From Lichenihabitans sp033947565 (lineage in GTDB: Bacteria; Pseudomonadota; Alphaproteobacteria; Rhizobiales; Beijerinckiaceae), in assembly GCF_033947565.1 (NCBI RefSeq), contig NZ_JARPVX010000083.1, positions 1 to 16,652 of the forward strand: 16,652 nt of DNA, read 5' to 3'. Positions 6,568 through 13,394 of this stretch are shown here, in pieces (positions within the stretch are counted from its first letter, which is position 1; the number at the start of each line of letters is the position of its first letter). Under the pieces are notes generated by a model. The model did no database searches and was not told the origin of the DNA. It saw only the letters and a program-made list of their open reading frames with translations. The translations under genes and the position numbers were made by a program.

Positions 6568-7452
6568 ATGGCGTATCGTCCCACCTGGCAGGGTCACCTC
6601 AAGCTGTCGCTCGTGACCTGTCCGGTCGCCATGTACACGGCCATCAATTCAGGCGGTGATGTCCACTTCCATCTCATCAACCCGAAGACCAACAACCGTA
6701 TCAAGATGATCACCACCGACCCCGACAGTGGGCCGGTCGAACGATCGGAACTGGTCAAGGGCTACGAGGTGTCGAAGGGCGAATACATCCTGCTCACCCC
6801 CGCCGAGATCGACGCGGTGAAGCTCGAAAGCACCAAGACGATCGACATCGAGCGCTTCGTCGCCGAGGACGAGATCGACCGGCTGTATTGGGACAACCCG
6901 TATTTCTTGGCGCCCGACGGCAAGCTCGCCCAGGAGGCCTTCGGGGTGATCCGCAAGGCGATGGAGACGTCGGGTCAGGTGGCGATCGGCCGGGTGGTGA
7001 TCGGCACGCGTGAGCGCATCCTGGCACTGGAGCCGCGCGGCAAGGGCATCTTGGCCTATACGATCCGTACCGACGCCGAAGTGCGCCGGCCCGACGAGAT
7101 CTTCGACGCGATCAGCGACGAGGCCCCCGATGCCGGGATGATCGCCATCGCCGAAAAGATCATCGAGCAGCGGGAAGGGCCGTTCGACCCCGGCCAGTTC
7201 GTCGACCGCTACGAGGATGCCCTGAAGGCTCTGATCGAGGACAAGCAGAAGGGCCATAAGCCCGCCAAGGTCGAGGAGCCCGAGGCCAGCAACGTGATCG
7301 ACCTGATGGCGGCCCTGCGGGCAAGCCTCGGCGGCAAGGCCGAGCCTGCCCCCAAGCGGGCCACGAAGGCGAAAGCGGCGCCCAAGGCGCCGGCCAAGCC
7401 GAAGGCCACCAAGCCTGCCGCCGCCAAGGCCAAGCCGCGCAAGGCGGGCTAG
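6568..7452 (+). CDS. ku: Ku, non-homologous end-joining DNA-end-binding protein
   Basis: The protein has 294 residues. Residues 1-250 form the bacterial Ku core, a ring-shaped homodimer that threads onto broken DNA ends and recruits LigD. Recognisable segments are WQGHLKLSLVTCPVAMY (7-23), FHLINPKTNNRI (34-45), ELVKGYEVSKGEYILLT (61-77), IDRLYWDNPYFLAPD (103-117) and the conserved C-terminal SNVIDLMAALRASL (241-254), the region linked to LigD binding. Residues 257-294 are a Lys/Ala/Pro-rich, histone-H1-like tail, also seen in some mycobacterial and rhizobial Ku proteins, where it aids DNA binding. The start is the ATG at 6568 with GGAG 7 nt upstream. ligD lies divergently, separated by three genes and an IS remnant. 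The gene stops one base before the convergent gene at 7454. Confidence 0.96.
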   Translation: MAYRPTWQGHLKLSLVTCPVAMYTAINSGGDVHFHLINPKTNNRIKMITTDPDSGPVERSELVKGYEVSKGEYILLTPAEIDAVKLESTKTIDIERFVAEDEIDRLYWDNPYFLAPDGKLAQEAFGVIRKAMETSGQVAIGRVVIGTRERILALEPRGKGILAYTIRTDAEVRRPDEIFDAISDEAPDAGMIAIAEKIIEQREGPFDPGQFVDRYEDALKALIEDKQKGHKPAKVEEPEASNVIDLMAALRASLGGKAEPAPKRATKAKAAPKAPAKPKATKPAAAKAKPRKAG

Positions 7453-7453
7453 A

Positions 7454-7993
7454 TCAATCCCCTCCCCCTGCGTTTCGATACGCCTCGCGGGCCGTTGTGA
7501 CCGCCGCTTTTGCGGCCTTGCGCCGTTCGACATAGGCGGTGCGGGTCGCCAGCACCGCGGCATCGAGGTCCGCCTGACGCGCCTTCAGCTCGGCCTCCTC
7601 GCGCTTGCGATCGGCGTCGAGTGTCGCAAGAGCGCGTTCCGCGGCGTCGAGCGCCCCTCGGTCAGGCGCTGGCCGAGGTTGCGGCTTTGGCTGGGGCTGG
7701 CTTCGCGGAACCACGAGCTTCGGCAGGTCCGGCACGGTGGGAAGCTCGCTCGGCTGCACCGCGAAGGCACCCTCGGACCCCAGGGCGCGACGCAGCGGCA
7801 CGTCGGGCTGCGCCAGCGCGGCCTCGATTGCGGCTCCGTCGGTGGCAAGACTGGCTTGCCCATCGGCGAAGAGGTTCTGATGCGTCCCCCATGCCCGCAA
7901 GGCCGCAGCCTGGCTGGTGGCCGCGACGACACTGTCGTGAAAGCCGAAACGGGCCTGGAACACTTTCAGCTTGCGCGTCGTCGCCTTGGCCAT
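7454..7993 (-). CDS. Coiled-coil protein of the rhizobial 'TolA-like' group, function unknown
   Basis: The protein has 179 residues. The N-terminal part (1-90) is a small globular region, KLKVFQARFGFHDSVVAATSQAAALRAW, where a short strand and helix read like a sequence-specific fold. A Pro/Gln/Lys-rich linker follows (96-111). The C-terminal half (112-176) is a charged Ala-rich helix with a strong coiled-coil pattern. Similar rhizobial proteins are often auto-named cell envelope biogenesis protein TolA because of the coiled coil, but this one has no membrane anchor or TonB-interaction domain, so that name is misleading. As I recall, such genes occur close to ku or ligD in related genomes, which makes an NHEJ accessory role possible. 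The start at 7993 has GGAGG 8 nt upstream. The stop is one base from the ku stop. Confidence 0.75.
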   Translation of the reverse strand: MAKATTRKLKVFQARFGFHDSVVAATSQAAALRAWGTHQNLFADGQASLATDGAAIEAALAQPDVPLRRALGSEGAFAVQPSELPTVPDLPKLVVPRSQPQPKPQPRPAPDRGALDAAERALATLDADRKREEAELKARQADLDAAVLATRTAYVERRKAAKAAVTTAREAYRNAGGGD

Positions 7994-8037
7994 CGCACCA
8001 TCCTCCCCCGTGACGATGGTTTCACCCGCATCGGGCC

Positions 8038-8079
8038 TGACCGGTCAACCGGCCTGACGTTGCTGTATAAGGCAACGTC
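8038..8079. promoter_or_regulatory. Two inverted repeats in the divergent promoter region of the 7993 and xth genes
   Basis: TGACCGGTCA (8038-8047) is a perfect 10-bp palindrome. GACGTTGC (8056-8063) and GCAACGTC (8072-8079) form a perfect 8-bp inverted repeat around an 8-nt core containing TATAA. The TATAAG could serve as a -10 for exonuclease III, but no good -35 is visible. The sites may bind a dimeric regulator, or the second could fold as a hairpin in the xth leader. Confidence 0.35.
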
Positions 8080-8109
8080 CGGGGTGACCCGAGAGGTGGG
8101 CAGGGGCGC

Positions 8110-8946
8110 ATGACGGATCGCGGCCTTCCCCGCAAGGCGCCCCGCAGAACGCGGCCCATGCCGCCCTCCCCGCCTTTGCGCATCGCCACCTTCAATATCA
8201 ACAGCGTCAACCGGCGCCTGCCGAACCTGCTGGCCTGGCTCGCCCGGGCGAAACCGGACGTCGTCTGCTTACAGGAGTTGAAGGCCGAAACCCGGGCCTT
8301 CCCGGAAGCCGCGCTCGAGGCGGCCGGCTACGGGGCGGTGTGGTGCGGCGAACGCAGCTGGAACGGCGTCGCGATCCTGGCGCGAGGGACGGCGCCGATC
8401 CTCACGCGCGTCGGTTTGCCGGGCGACCCTGACGATCGACAAGCCCGCTACATCGAGGCGGCCGTGCAGGGCACGATCGTGGCCTCGCTTTATTGTCCCA
8501 ACGGCAATCCGCAGCCCGGCCCGAAATTCACCTACAAGCTGGCCTGGTTCGAGCGGCTGATCGGCCATGCGGCGACGTTGCTGGCCCATGGGGTGCCGGT
8601 GGTGCTGGCGGGAGACTACAATGTCGTGCCGACCGAGCACGACATCTACCCGACCCGCTCCTTCGACAGGAATGCGCTGGTACAGCCCCAATCCCGACAG
8701 GCCTTTGCGCGCCTGCTCGACCAGGGTTGGACCGATGCGCTGCATCGATCCCCGCCCGAGCCGTCGGTGTTCACCTTCTGGGACTATGGACGCAATCGCT
8801 GGGCGCGCGATGCCGGCCTGAGGCTCGATCATCTGCTGCTCAGCCCCGGGCTGATGCCGCGGCTGAAAGGGGCAGGCGTCGACCGCTGGATGCGGGGAGA
8901 AGACGGCGCCAGCGACCATGCCCCAGCCTGGGTGACACTGGGCTGA
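8110..8946 (+). CDS. xth: Exodeoxyribonuclease III / AP endonuclease
   Basis: The 278-residue protein of the endonuclease/exonuclease/phosphatase superfamily cuts DNA at abasic sites and degrades one strand from 3' ends, acting in base-excision repair. All catalytic motifs are visible: N29 in TFNINS, E56 in LQELK (metal ligand), GDYN with D169 and N171, D240 in RLDHLLLS, and the D269-H270 pair in SDHAP. The chosen ATG at 8110 has AGGGG just upstream. It gives about 16 extra basic residues (RKAPRRTRP) relative to the usual length of about 260. An in-frame ATG at 8158 would give 262 residues but has no clear ribosome site. It follows the ku-linked gene, so repair functions cluster here, although it is transcribed away from that gene. 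Confidence 0.93.
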   Translation: MTDRGLPRKAPRRTRPMPPSPPLRIATFNINSVNRRLPNLLAWLARAKPDVVCLQELKAETRAFPEAALEAAGYGAVWCGERSWNGVAILARGTAPILTRVGLPGDPDDRQARYIEAAVQGTIVASLYCPNGNPQPGPKFTYKLAWFERLIGHAATLLAHGVPVVLAGDYNVVPTEHDIYPTRSFDRNALVQPQSRQAFARLLDQGWTDALHRSPPEPSVFTFWDYGRNRWARDAGLRLDHLLLSPGLMPRLKGAGVDRWMRGEDGASDHAPAWVTLG

Positions 8947-9049
8947 ATGGCGACTGCAACGCCCGCCGGCCTTCATCGCCCTGCGTCAACCGGCGCCGCA
9001 ACCCGGATCGGATCTCATGGTTTCCCGACCTAAACGGAGACACGCACGC

Positions 9050-9106
9050 ATGATCGCCTTCCTTCGAGGCCGGCTGGCCCGGCTCACCATGGCCGCATCC
9101 GCATGA
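9050..9106 (+). CDS. Possible 18-residue leader peptide overlapping the SDR start
   Basis: The frame MIAFLRGRLARLTMAASA ends with TGA in an ATGA overlap with the next gene's ATG (9103), which is the classic arrangement for translational coupling. A CGGAGA lies about 10 nt before its ATG. The 156-bp gap between xth and the SDR gene otherwise holds nothing recognised. With only 18 codons and no homology evidence, it may be chance. Confidence 0.3.
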   Translation: MIAFLRGRLARLTMAASA

Positions 9107-9810
9107 GCGACACCGAGCCTGCCGGCCGACAAAGCGTTCGCAGGGCGCTGGTGGTGGGCGCATCGCGCGGCCTGGGGCTTGGGCTGACGCGCGAGTTGCT
9201 GTCTCAGGGCTGGGAGGTGACGGCCACCGTGCGCCGACCGAGCCCCGACCTCGCCTCGCATGGCGGTCTGCGGGTCGAAAGCGGTCTCGACATCGACGAC
9301 GATGCGGCAGTGGCGGCCCTCCACGCAACCTTGGCCGATCAGCCGCGGTTCGACCTCATCTTCGTGGTGGCCGGGGTGGCGACGCAGGCCGGCACGCCGG
9401 CTGGACAGCTCGACCGCGCCATCCTGGCATCGGTGTACCAGACCAACGCGGTCAGTCCGATCCGCTTCGCCGAGCGCTTCCACAACCGCATCGCCGACGG
9501 CGGCCTGCTCGCCCTGATGACCTCGAAGCTCGGCTCGGTGTCGCTCAACCGCGGCGGCGGCTGGGGCAGTTACCGGGCCAGCAAGGCGGCGCTCAACACG
9601 CTGGCACGCTCGTTCTATGGTCAGCACCCAAAGGCCAGTTGGGGCCTTGTCCTGATGCATCCGGGCTGGGTCCGCACCGACATGGGCGGCAAACGCGCCA
9701 CGCTCGATGTGGAGACGAGCGTCCGCGGCATGGTGGCGGTGTTGGACGCGCGGCTCGGGCAGCGCGGCTGCGTGTTCCTCGACCATGAAGGCGAAACGGT
9801 GCCCTGGTGA
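9103..9810 (+). CDS. Short-chain dehydrogenase/reductase (SDR), NAD(P)-dependent
   Basis: The 235-residue protein has the classical SDR layout: cofactor motif G19-ASRGLG near the N-terminus, D63 in GLDIDD, a VVAG segment at 88-91 in place of the usual NNAG, N115, S145, and the catalytic Y157-x3-K161. Substrate is unknown. The HPGWVRTDMGG segment and the overall pattern resemble C-factor-like SDRs, which are often annotated only as oxidoreductases. The ATG at 9103 has no good Shine-Dalgarno of its own and overlaps the stop of the 18-codon frame, so translation may be coupled. It is convergent with the receiver gene, 15 bp apart, with no clear terminator between them. Confidence 0.87.
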   Translation: MSDTEPAGRQSVRRALVVGASRGLGLGLTRELLSQGWEVTATVRRPSPDLASHGGLRVESGLDIDDDAAVAALHATLADQPRFDLIFVVAGVATQAGTPAGQLDRAILASVYQTNAVSPIRFAERFHNRIADGGLLALMTSKLGSVSLNRGGGWGSYRASKAALNTLARSFYGQHPKASWGLVLMHPGWVRTDMGGKRATLDVETSVRGMVAVLDARLGQRGCVFLDHEGETVPW

Positions 9811-9825
9811 GCAGCGAACACAAGC

Positions 9826-10200
9826 TCAGTCGTTGTCCAGTTCGGCATCCCGTACCGCGTTGATGACGTCGAACGGCTGCCACGGCTTGGCCAGAAAGCG
9901 CACCGTTTCCGGCAAATCGTCGGGGCGCTCCGGCAGTTGCCCCGACGTCAGCACGATCGGTACCCGCGGCAGGGTGCTGGACACGTAGCGCACCACCGCC
10001 ATGCCATCGGGCCCGCTGCCGAGTTTTAAATCGGTGAAGATACAGGCCACGTCGGCCTCGTTGTCGCGCACAAAGGCGATGGCTTCCTCTCCGGACTCGA
10101 AGGTCTGCGCCGGCAGGCCCGCGAGGTCGAACAATTCGGCAGCCTGGAGGCGCAGCAACGCTTCATCCTCGATGATGACGACGACCCGGGTGTTGTTCAT
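9826..10200 (-). CDS. Stand-alone response-regulator receiver domain
   Basis: The 124-residue protein is only a CheY-like receiver domain. It has the acidic pair E11-D12, the phospho-acceptor D57 (in CIFTDLKL), T85 (in VLTSG) and K105 (in FLAKPW), so it should be phosphorylated by a histidine kinase. It has no output domain, and no kinase gene is nearby. Such single-domain regulators in Rhizobiales act as phosphate sinks or as partners in stress phosphorelays, but its own role is not shown. The start is the ATG at 10200, with GGGAGAC 6-7 nt upstream. The frame remains open upstream to 10287, but those residues do not look like a receiver. Confidence 0.9.
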   Translation of the reverse strand: MNNTRVVVIIEDEALLRLQAAELFDLAGLPAQTFESGEEAIAFVRDNEADVACIFTDLKLGSGPDGMAVVRYVSSTLPRVPIVLTSGQLPERPDDLPETVRFLAKPWQPFDVINAVRDAELDND

Positions 10201-10368
10201 GGCTTGTCTCCCTGTTGGTCCATCATAGAGCGGAGATCCGGTTGGTCGATTGCGGCGCACGGCCCGATCGTCATCCGGGTCGGGCATTCCGGTCGGGCCG
10301 GCGATGAAAAGCCGATCGGCACAGCACGGCTTTGAACCTTTCCGGCCGTCTGCCGGGTTGGCCCCGCG

Positions 10369-11703
10369 ATGGCTGCATTTTCGACCGCTCCCGACCCCTA
10401 CATCCTGGTGCTGACCGGCACGGGAGTGCTGATCGCCCTCGTGGCTTGGCTACCGCTTGCCTTGAAGCGCCTGCCCTTGTCGCTGCCGATCGTCTGCCTC
10501 GTCATCGGATACGCGCTGTTCTCGCTGCCGCAGGTCACCTTTGAACCCCTGCCGATGGCCTATCCCGTGGTGACGGAACGCCTCAGCGAGTTCGTCGTCA
10601 TCATCGCCCTGATGGGGGCGGGCTTGAAGATCGACCGGGTGTTCGGCTGGCGGCGGTGGGCCGTGACATGGCGGCTGATCGGCCTGACGATGCCGCTCAG
10701 CATCGCGGCCATCACGCTGCTGGCCGTGTGGGGGCTTGGCCTGCCCTGGCCGGTGGCGCTGCTGCTCGGCGCCACCTTGGCGCCGACCGACCCCGTGCTG
10801 GCATCCGACGTGCAGGTCGGCCCGCCCAAGACCGGCGAGGAGGACGAAGTGCGCTTCGGCCTCACCTCCGAGGCGGGCATGAACGACGGCGCGGCCTTCC
10901 CGTTTGTGCATCTTGCCCTGGCGCTGGGCCTGCTGGGCTCGGCCGGCAAGCCCTGGGCCCTGCATTGGGTGACCATCAATGTGCTCTGGGAGATCGGCGC
11001 CGGGGTGCTGGGCGGCTATGCCATTGGCTGGATCTTTGGCTGGCTGACCTTCCATGTCCCGGTTGAAAGCCGCCTCGCCAAGACCGGCGATGGCCTGATC
11101 GCGCTGGCCGCCACCTTTGTGTCCTACGGCTTGACCGAGCTCATCCACAGCTACGGGTTTCTGGCCGTCTTCGTGACCGCGCTGTCGTTCCGACATACCC
11201 ACCGCAGCCACGATTTCCAGCGCGAGATGCACGACCTGACCGAGCAGATCGAACGCCTGGCCATGATGGTGGTGTTGATCCTGTTCGGCGGCGCCCTGGT
11301 GAGCGGCCTGTTGGCGCCCCTGAGCTGGCGGGACGTCACGGTGGCGCTGGCCATCCTGTTGATCGTCCGGCCATTGACCGGCGCCCTCGGGATGATCGGC
11401 CTCCGAGCTGCCTGGAGCGAGAAGCTCATCCTGGCTTTCTTCGGCATCCGGGGCGTCGGCTCGATCTACTACCTGGCCTTCGGGCTGAACCACATGCCCG
11501 TCCAGGACGGCGACCGCCTGTGGGCGATCGTCGGGCTGGTGATCCTGCTATCCGTGCTGATGCATGGCCTCACGGTGACGCCGATCATGCGCACGCTCGA
11601 CCGCAGTCAAGGGCGCGATCCGGATGCCGAAGAGGAGCCCGAGCCGACCGAAGCATCGCCCGCGAGATCCAATGACGCTCCAACATCCGCCGCAGCACGT
11701 TGA
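10369..11703 (+). CDS. CPA1-type sodium (cation)/proton antiporter, inner membrane
   Basis: The 444-residue protein is mostly hydrophobic with about 12 membrane helices. The conserved TDPVLASDVQVGPP stretch (140-153) lies at the membrane crossover, and ND at 172-173 (in SEAGMNDGAAFPF) is the pair characteristic of the CPA1 branch, which exchanges Na+ or K+ for H+. A cytoplasmic loop rich in His and charge (HTHRSHDFQREMHDLTEQ) lies at about residue 278. The C-terminus is a short acidic tail (RDPDAEEEPEPTEAS), too short to hold a regulatory TrkA domain. It is likely involved in pH or salt tolerance. The ATG at 10369 has no strong Shine-Dalgarno (GGTTGG about 8 nt upstream). The 168-bp gap to the divergent receiver gene shows no clear promoter motif. 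Confidence 0.9.
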   Translation: MAAFSTAPDPYILVLTGTGVLIALVAWLPLALKRLPLSLPIVCLVIGYALFSLPQVTFEPLPMAYPVVTERLSEFVVIIALMGAGLKIDRVFGWRRWAVTWRLIGLTMPLSIAAITLLAVWGLGLPWPVALLLGATLAPTDPVLASDVQVGPPKTGEEDEVRFGLTSEAGMNDGAAFPFVHLALALGLLGSAGKPWALHWVTINVLWEIGAGVLGGYAIGWIFGWLTFHVPVESRLAKTGDGLIALAATFVSYGLTELIHSYGFLAVFVTALSFRHTHRSHDFQREMHDLTEQIERLAMMVVLILFGGALVSGLLAPLSWRDVTVALAILLIVRPLTGALGMIGLRAAWSEKLILAFFGIRGVGSIYYLAFGLNHMPVQDGDRLWAIVGLVILLSVLMHGLTVTPIMRTLDRSQGRDPDAEEEPEPTEASPARSNDAPTSAAAR

Positions 11704-11812
11704 TCTTCACCGCAGCGCGGCGCGAACACTGGCGTTACTCGGAAAATCACGTCATACAAGCTGACCCATTGCGTGTTGCAATGCGATATTCGTAGCTTCG
11801 ACGAGGCCGCTC

Positions 11813-12634
11813 ATGCTGATCCGCTATGGCTACGACATTGCAATCGACTGCTACGAGCCGACGCCGCTCGTGTCGATGATGTCGCTCCATTCGGACCGGC
11901 TGAAGGATCTGTTGGCGCCCGAAGTGGCCACCACGTCCCCTCACATCCCGACCACGACCTATCATGACCTGTATGGCAATCTATGCCGCCGCATGATGGT
12001 GCCGGCCGGCACCCTGACGCTTGGCGGTGACGCGACCATCCGCGACAGCGGGCTGCATGATCCGGTGTTTGCCGACGCGCCGGAAACACCGGTGGGCCAG
12101 CTTCCGAACGAGTGCCTGATCTTCCTGCTGGCCAGCCGCTATTGCGAAACGGACCTGTTGAGCCAGATCGCCTGGAACCGCTTTGGTTCCGTCACGCCGG
12201 GTTGGCCGCGTGTACAGGCGATCTGCGATTTCGTGAACAAGCATATCCGCTTCGATTACCAGCAAGCACGCTCGACCCGCACGGCGTTCCAGGCCTTCGA
12301 GGAACAGGTCGGCGTGTGTCGCGACTTCGCCCATCTGGCGATCGCACTCTGCCGCTGCATGAACATCCCGGCCCGCTACATCAACGGCCACCTCGGCGAC
12401 ATCGGCGTGCCGGTGGTCGATCCGATGGACTTCAGCGCCTGGATCGAGGTGTACCTGGATGGTCGCTGGATGACGTTCGACCCGCGCAACAACATCCCGC
12501 GCATCGGGCGCATCGTGGTGGCCCGCGGCCGTGATGCCGCCGATGTTCCGATGTTGATCAGCTTCGGGCCGCACACCTTGTCGTCCTTCAAGGTGTGGAC
12601 CTATGAGGTCGATCAGGACGGCAAGGCCTGCTGA
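11813..12634 (+). CDS. Transglutaminase-like superfamily protein lacking the usual active-site His
   Basis: The 273-residue protein has an N-terminal beta-rich domain (about 1-95) and a transglutaminase/papain-like core. In the core C169 (VGVCRDFAHL) and D223 (MTFDPRNN) stand where the catalytic Cys and Asp belong. The His position, normally HAW, reads S208-A-W in PMDFSAWIEVYL. The last part, RIGRIVVARGRDAADVPMLISFGP, is typical of the alphaproteobacterial subfamily. The Ser may be a family trait. If the usual His is essential, this protein is inactive as a hydrolase and may bind peptides or act as a scaffold; another residue could also take the His role. The start ATG has GAGG 6 nt upstream. 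The next gene starts 13 bp after the stop, so they are probably co-transcribed. Confidence 0.85.
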   Translation: MLIRYGYDIAIDCYEPTPLVSMMSLHSDRLKDLLAPEVATTSPHIPTTTYHDLYGNLCRRMMVPAGTLTLGGDATIRDSGLHDPVFADAPETPVGQLPNECLIFLLASRYCETDLLSQIAWNRFGSVTPGWPRVQAICDFVNKHIRFDYQQARSTRTAFQAFEEQVGVCRDFAHLAIALCRCMNIPARYINGHLGDIGVPVVDPMDFSAWIEVYLDGRWMTFDPRNNIPRIGRIVVARGRDAADVPMLISFGPHTLSSFKVWTYEVDQDGKAC

Positions 12635-12647
12635 GGGATCGAGACCC

Positions 12648-12836
12648 ATGCTCCCCTTCATCGACAAGCGAGATGGCGCCCGCGTCTGGATCAATCCCCG
12701 TCAGGTTTGTGCCGTCGTCAGCCTGAAGAACGACGCCGGCAGCAGCTTGATGATGTCCGGCGGCTTTGAGATTCAGATCGAAGAAAATGCCGAGGAGGTT
12801 TCAGCTCAGATCAACAAGCGTCTGAACGCTTATTGA
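12648..12836 (+). CDS. Small protein of 62 residues, function unknown
   Basis: The protein reads MLPFIDKRDGARVWINPRQV, then a Ser/Met-rich middle and a C-terminal helix with EENAEEVSAQINKRL. The arrangement of a strand, then 'DG..V.INP..V..V', then a helix near the end recalls FlbD-like small regulators, but I would not assign that family. There is no membrane or signal sequence. It follows the transglutaminase-like gene by 13 bp, with GAGGG about 10 nt before its ATG, so it is likely the second gene of that unit. Between its stop (12836) and the stop of the convergent 42-residue gene (12880) are 43 bp without a clear terminator. Confidence 0.65.
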   Translation: MLPFIDKRDGARVWINPRQVCAVVSLKNDAGSSLMMSGGFEIQIEENAEEVSAQINKRLNAY

Positions 12837-12879
12837 TCTGACGCTAGGAGATCGGTCGCCCGGGTCTGTTGGCCGGAGA

Positions 12880-13008
12880 CTACTTGGCCTTGGCTGATCC
12901 GGTGGCCTGTCCGCCTTTGGCGAAAGGCAAAGCAGGAGCGGCCTCCTTGGGCTTCTCCTGTTTGGGCTTCTTCTTTTCCTTGTTGCTGCGCTGATGGTTC
13001 TTCGACAT
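12880..13008 (-). CDS. 42-residue Lys-rich small protein (MSKNHQRSNKE type)
   Basis: A short but convincing gene: AGGAG lies 5 nt before the ATG at 13008, and the protein begins MSKNHQRSNKEKKKPKQE and ends PFAKGGQATGSAKAK. It is strongly basic and low in complexity, which suits nucleic-acid or nucleoid binding. Small 'SKNHQRSNKE' proteins of this kind are, as I recall, widespread in Rhizobiales without assigned function. The frame is coherent from ATG to TAG (12880-12882). It is opposite in direction to the 62-residue gene. The strong terminator at 13086-13118 separates it from the cold-shock gene upstream, so it must have its own promoter within about 80 bp. Confidence 0.75.
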   Translation of the reverse strand: MSKNHQRSNKEKKKPKQEKPKEAAPALPFAKGGQATGSAKAK

Positions 13009-13085
13009 CTCGGCTCCTGGCGGTTGCGGCGGAACGATCTGTGGTCTGCGTCACAGCATAGAATAGAACAACAAAGACCAATGAG

Positions 13086-13118
13086 AGAAAAGGCCGGGAT
13101 ACGATCCCGGCCTTTTCT
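13086..13118. terminator. Strong bidirectional intrinsic terminator
   Basis: AGAAAAGGCCGGGAT (13086-13100) and ATCCCGGCCTTTTCT (13104-13118) form a perfect 15-bp stem with a 3-nt loop. It has a GC-rich core and an A-run/T-run at the base on both sides. On the minus strand it lies 64 bp after the cold-shock gene stop, and TTTTCTCT serves as the U-tract. It would also stop transcription from the left. Confidence 0.9.
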
Positions 13119-13181
13119 TATTCCATCGAGGCTGGTCCCTTCACCGCCGCCAGTACATCCGTGGTCGGCGGTGAACGAGGA

Positions 13182-13394
13182 TCACGCGATGGCTTGCAAC
13201 TGGTCGGCAGACTGCTTGCCCGTGCGACGATCACTGACCATCGTATAGGTGACCTTCTGACCTTCCTGCAGCGTTCCCAGGCCGGCGCGCTCGACCGCGC
13301 TGATGTGCACGAACGCATCGGCGCTGTTGTCATCCGGCTGGATGAAACCAAAGCCTTTGGTGGCGTTGAACCATTTCACGGTACCAGTCGTCAT
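13182..13394 (-). CDS. Cold-shock domain protein, CspA family
   Basis: The 70-residue protein is a single OB-fold cold-shock domain. It begins MTTGTVKWFNATKGFGFIQPDD with the RNA-binding motif RNP1 KGFGFI (13-18), followed by RNP2-like AFVHIS (27-32). The usual start of RNP2 is VFVHIS. Such proteins bind single-stranded nucleic acid and act as RNA chaperones in stress or cold. The start is the ATG at 13394 with GAGGAG 6 nt upstream. The frame extends further, but MRLPYAFEEFG is not conserved. A TTGACA at 13564-13559 on the minus strand would give a leader of about 135 nt, typical of cspA-type genes with a structured, temperature-responsive 5' UTR. The strong terminator at 13086-13118 follows. 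Confidence 0.93.
   Translation of the reverse strand: MTTGTVKWFNATKGFGFIQPDDNSADAFVHISAVERAGLGTLQEGQKVTYTMVSDRRTGKQSADQLQAIA

Noticed and set aside
9050..9085. Similarity of MIAFLRGRLA to the RuvA N-terminus
   Set aside because: RuvA proteins start in a similar way, but only about ten residues match and a stop follows. Chance is more likely than a ruvA remnant.
10450..11493. 347-codon minus-strand frame
   Set aside because: Antisense to the antiporter. It is Gln/His-rich, as reverse complements of membrane-protein genes are, with no recognisable domain.
12830..13081. 83-codon minus-strand frame MVFVVLFYAV...
   Set aside because: It overlaps the 42-residue gene in another frame. That gene has AGGAG and a family-like sequence, while the longer frame has neither.
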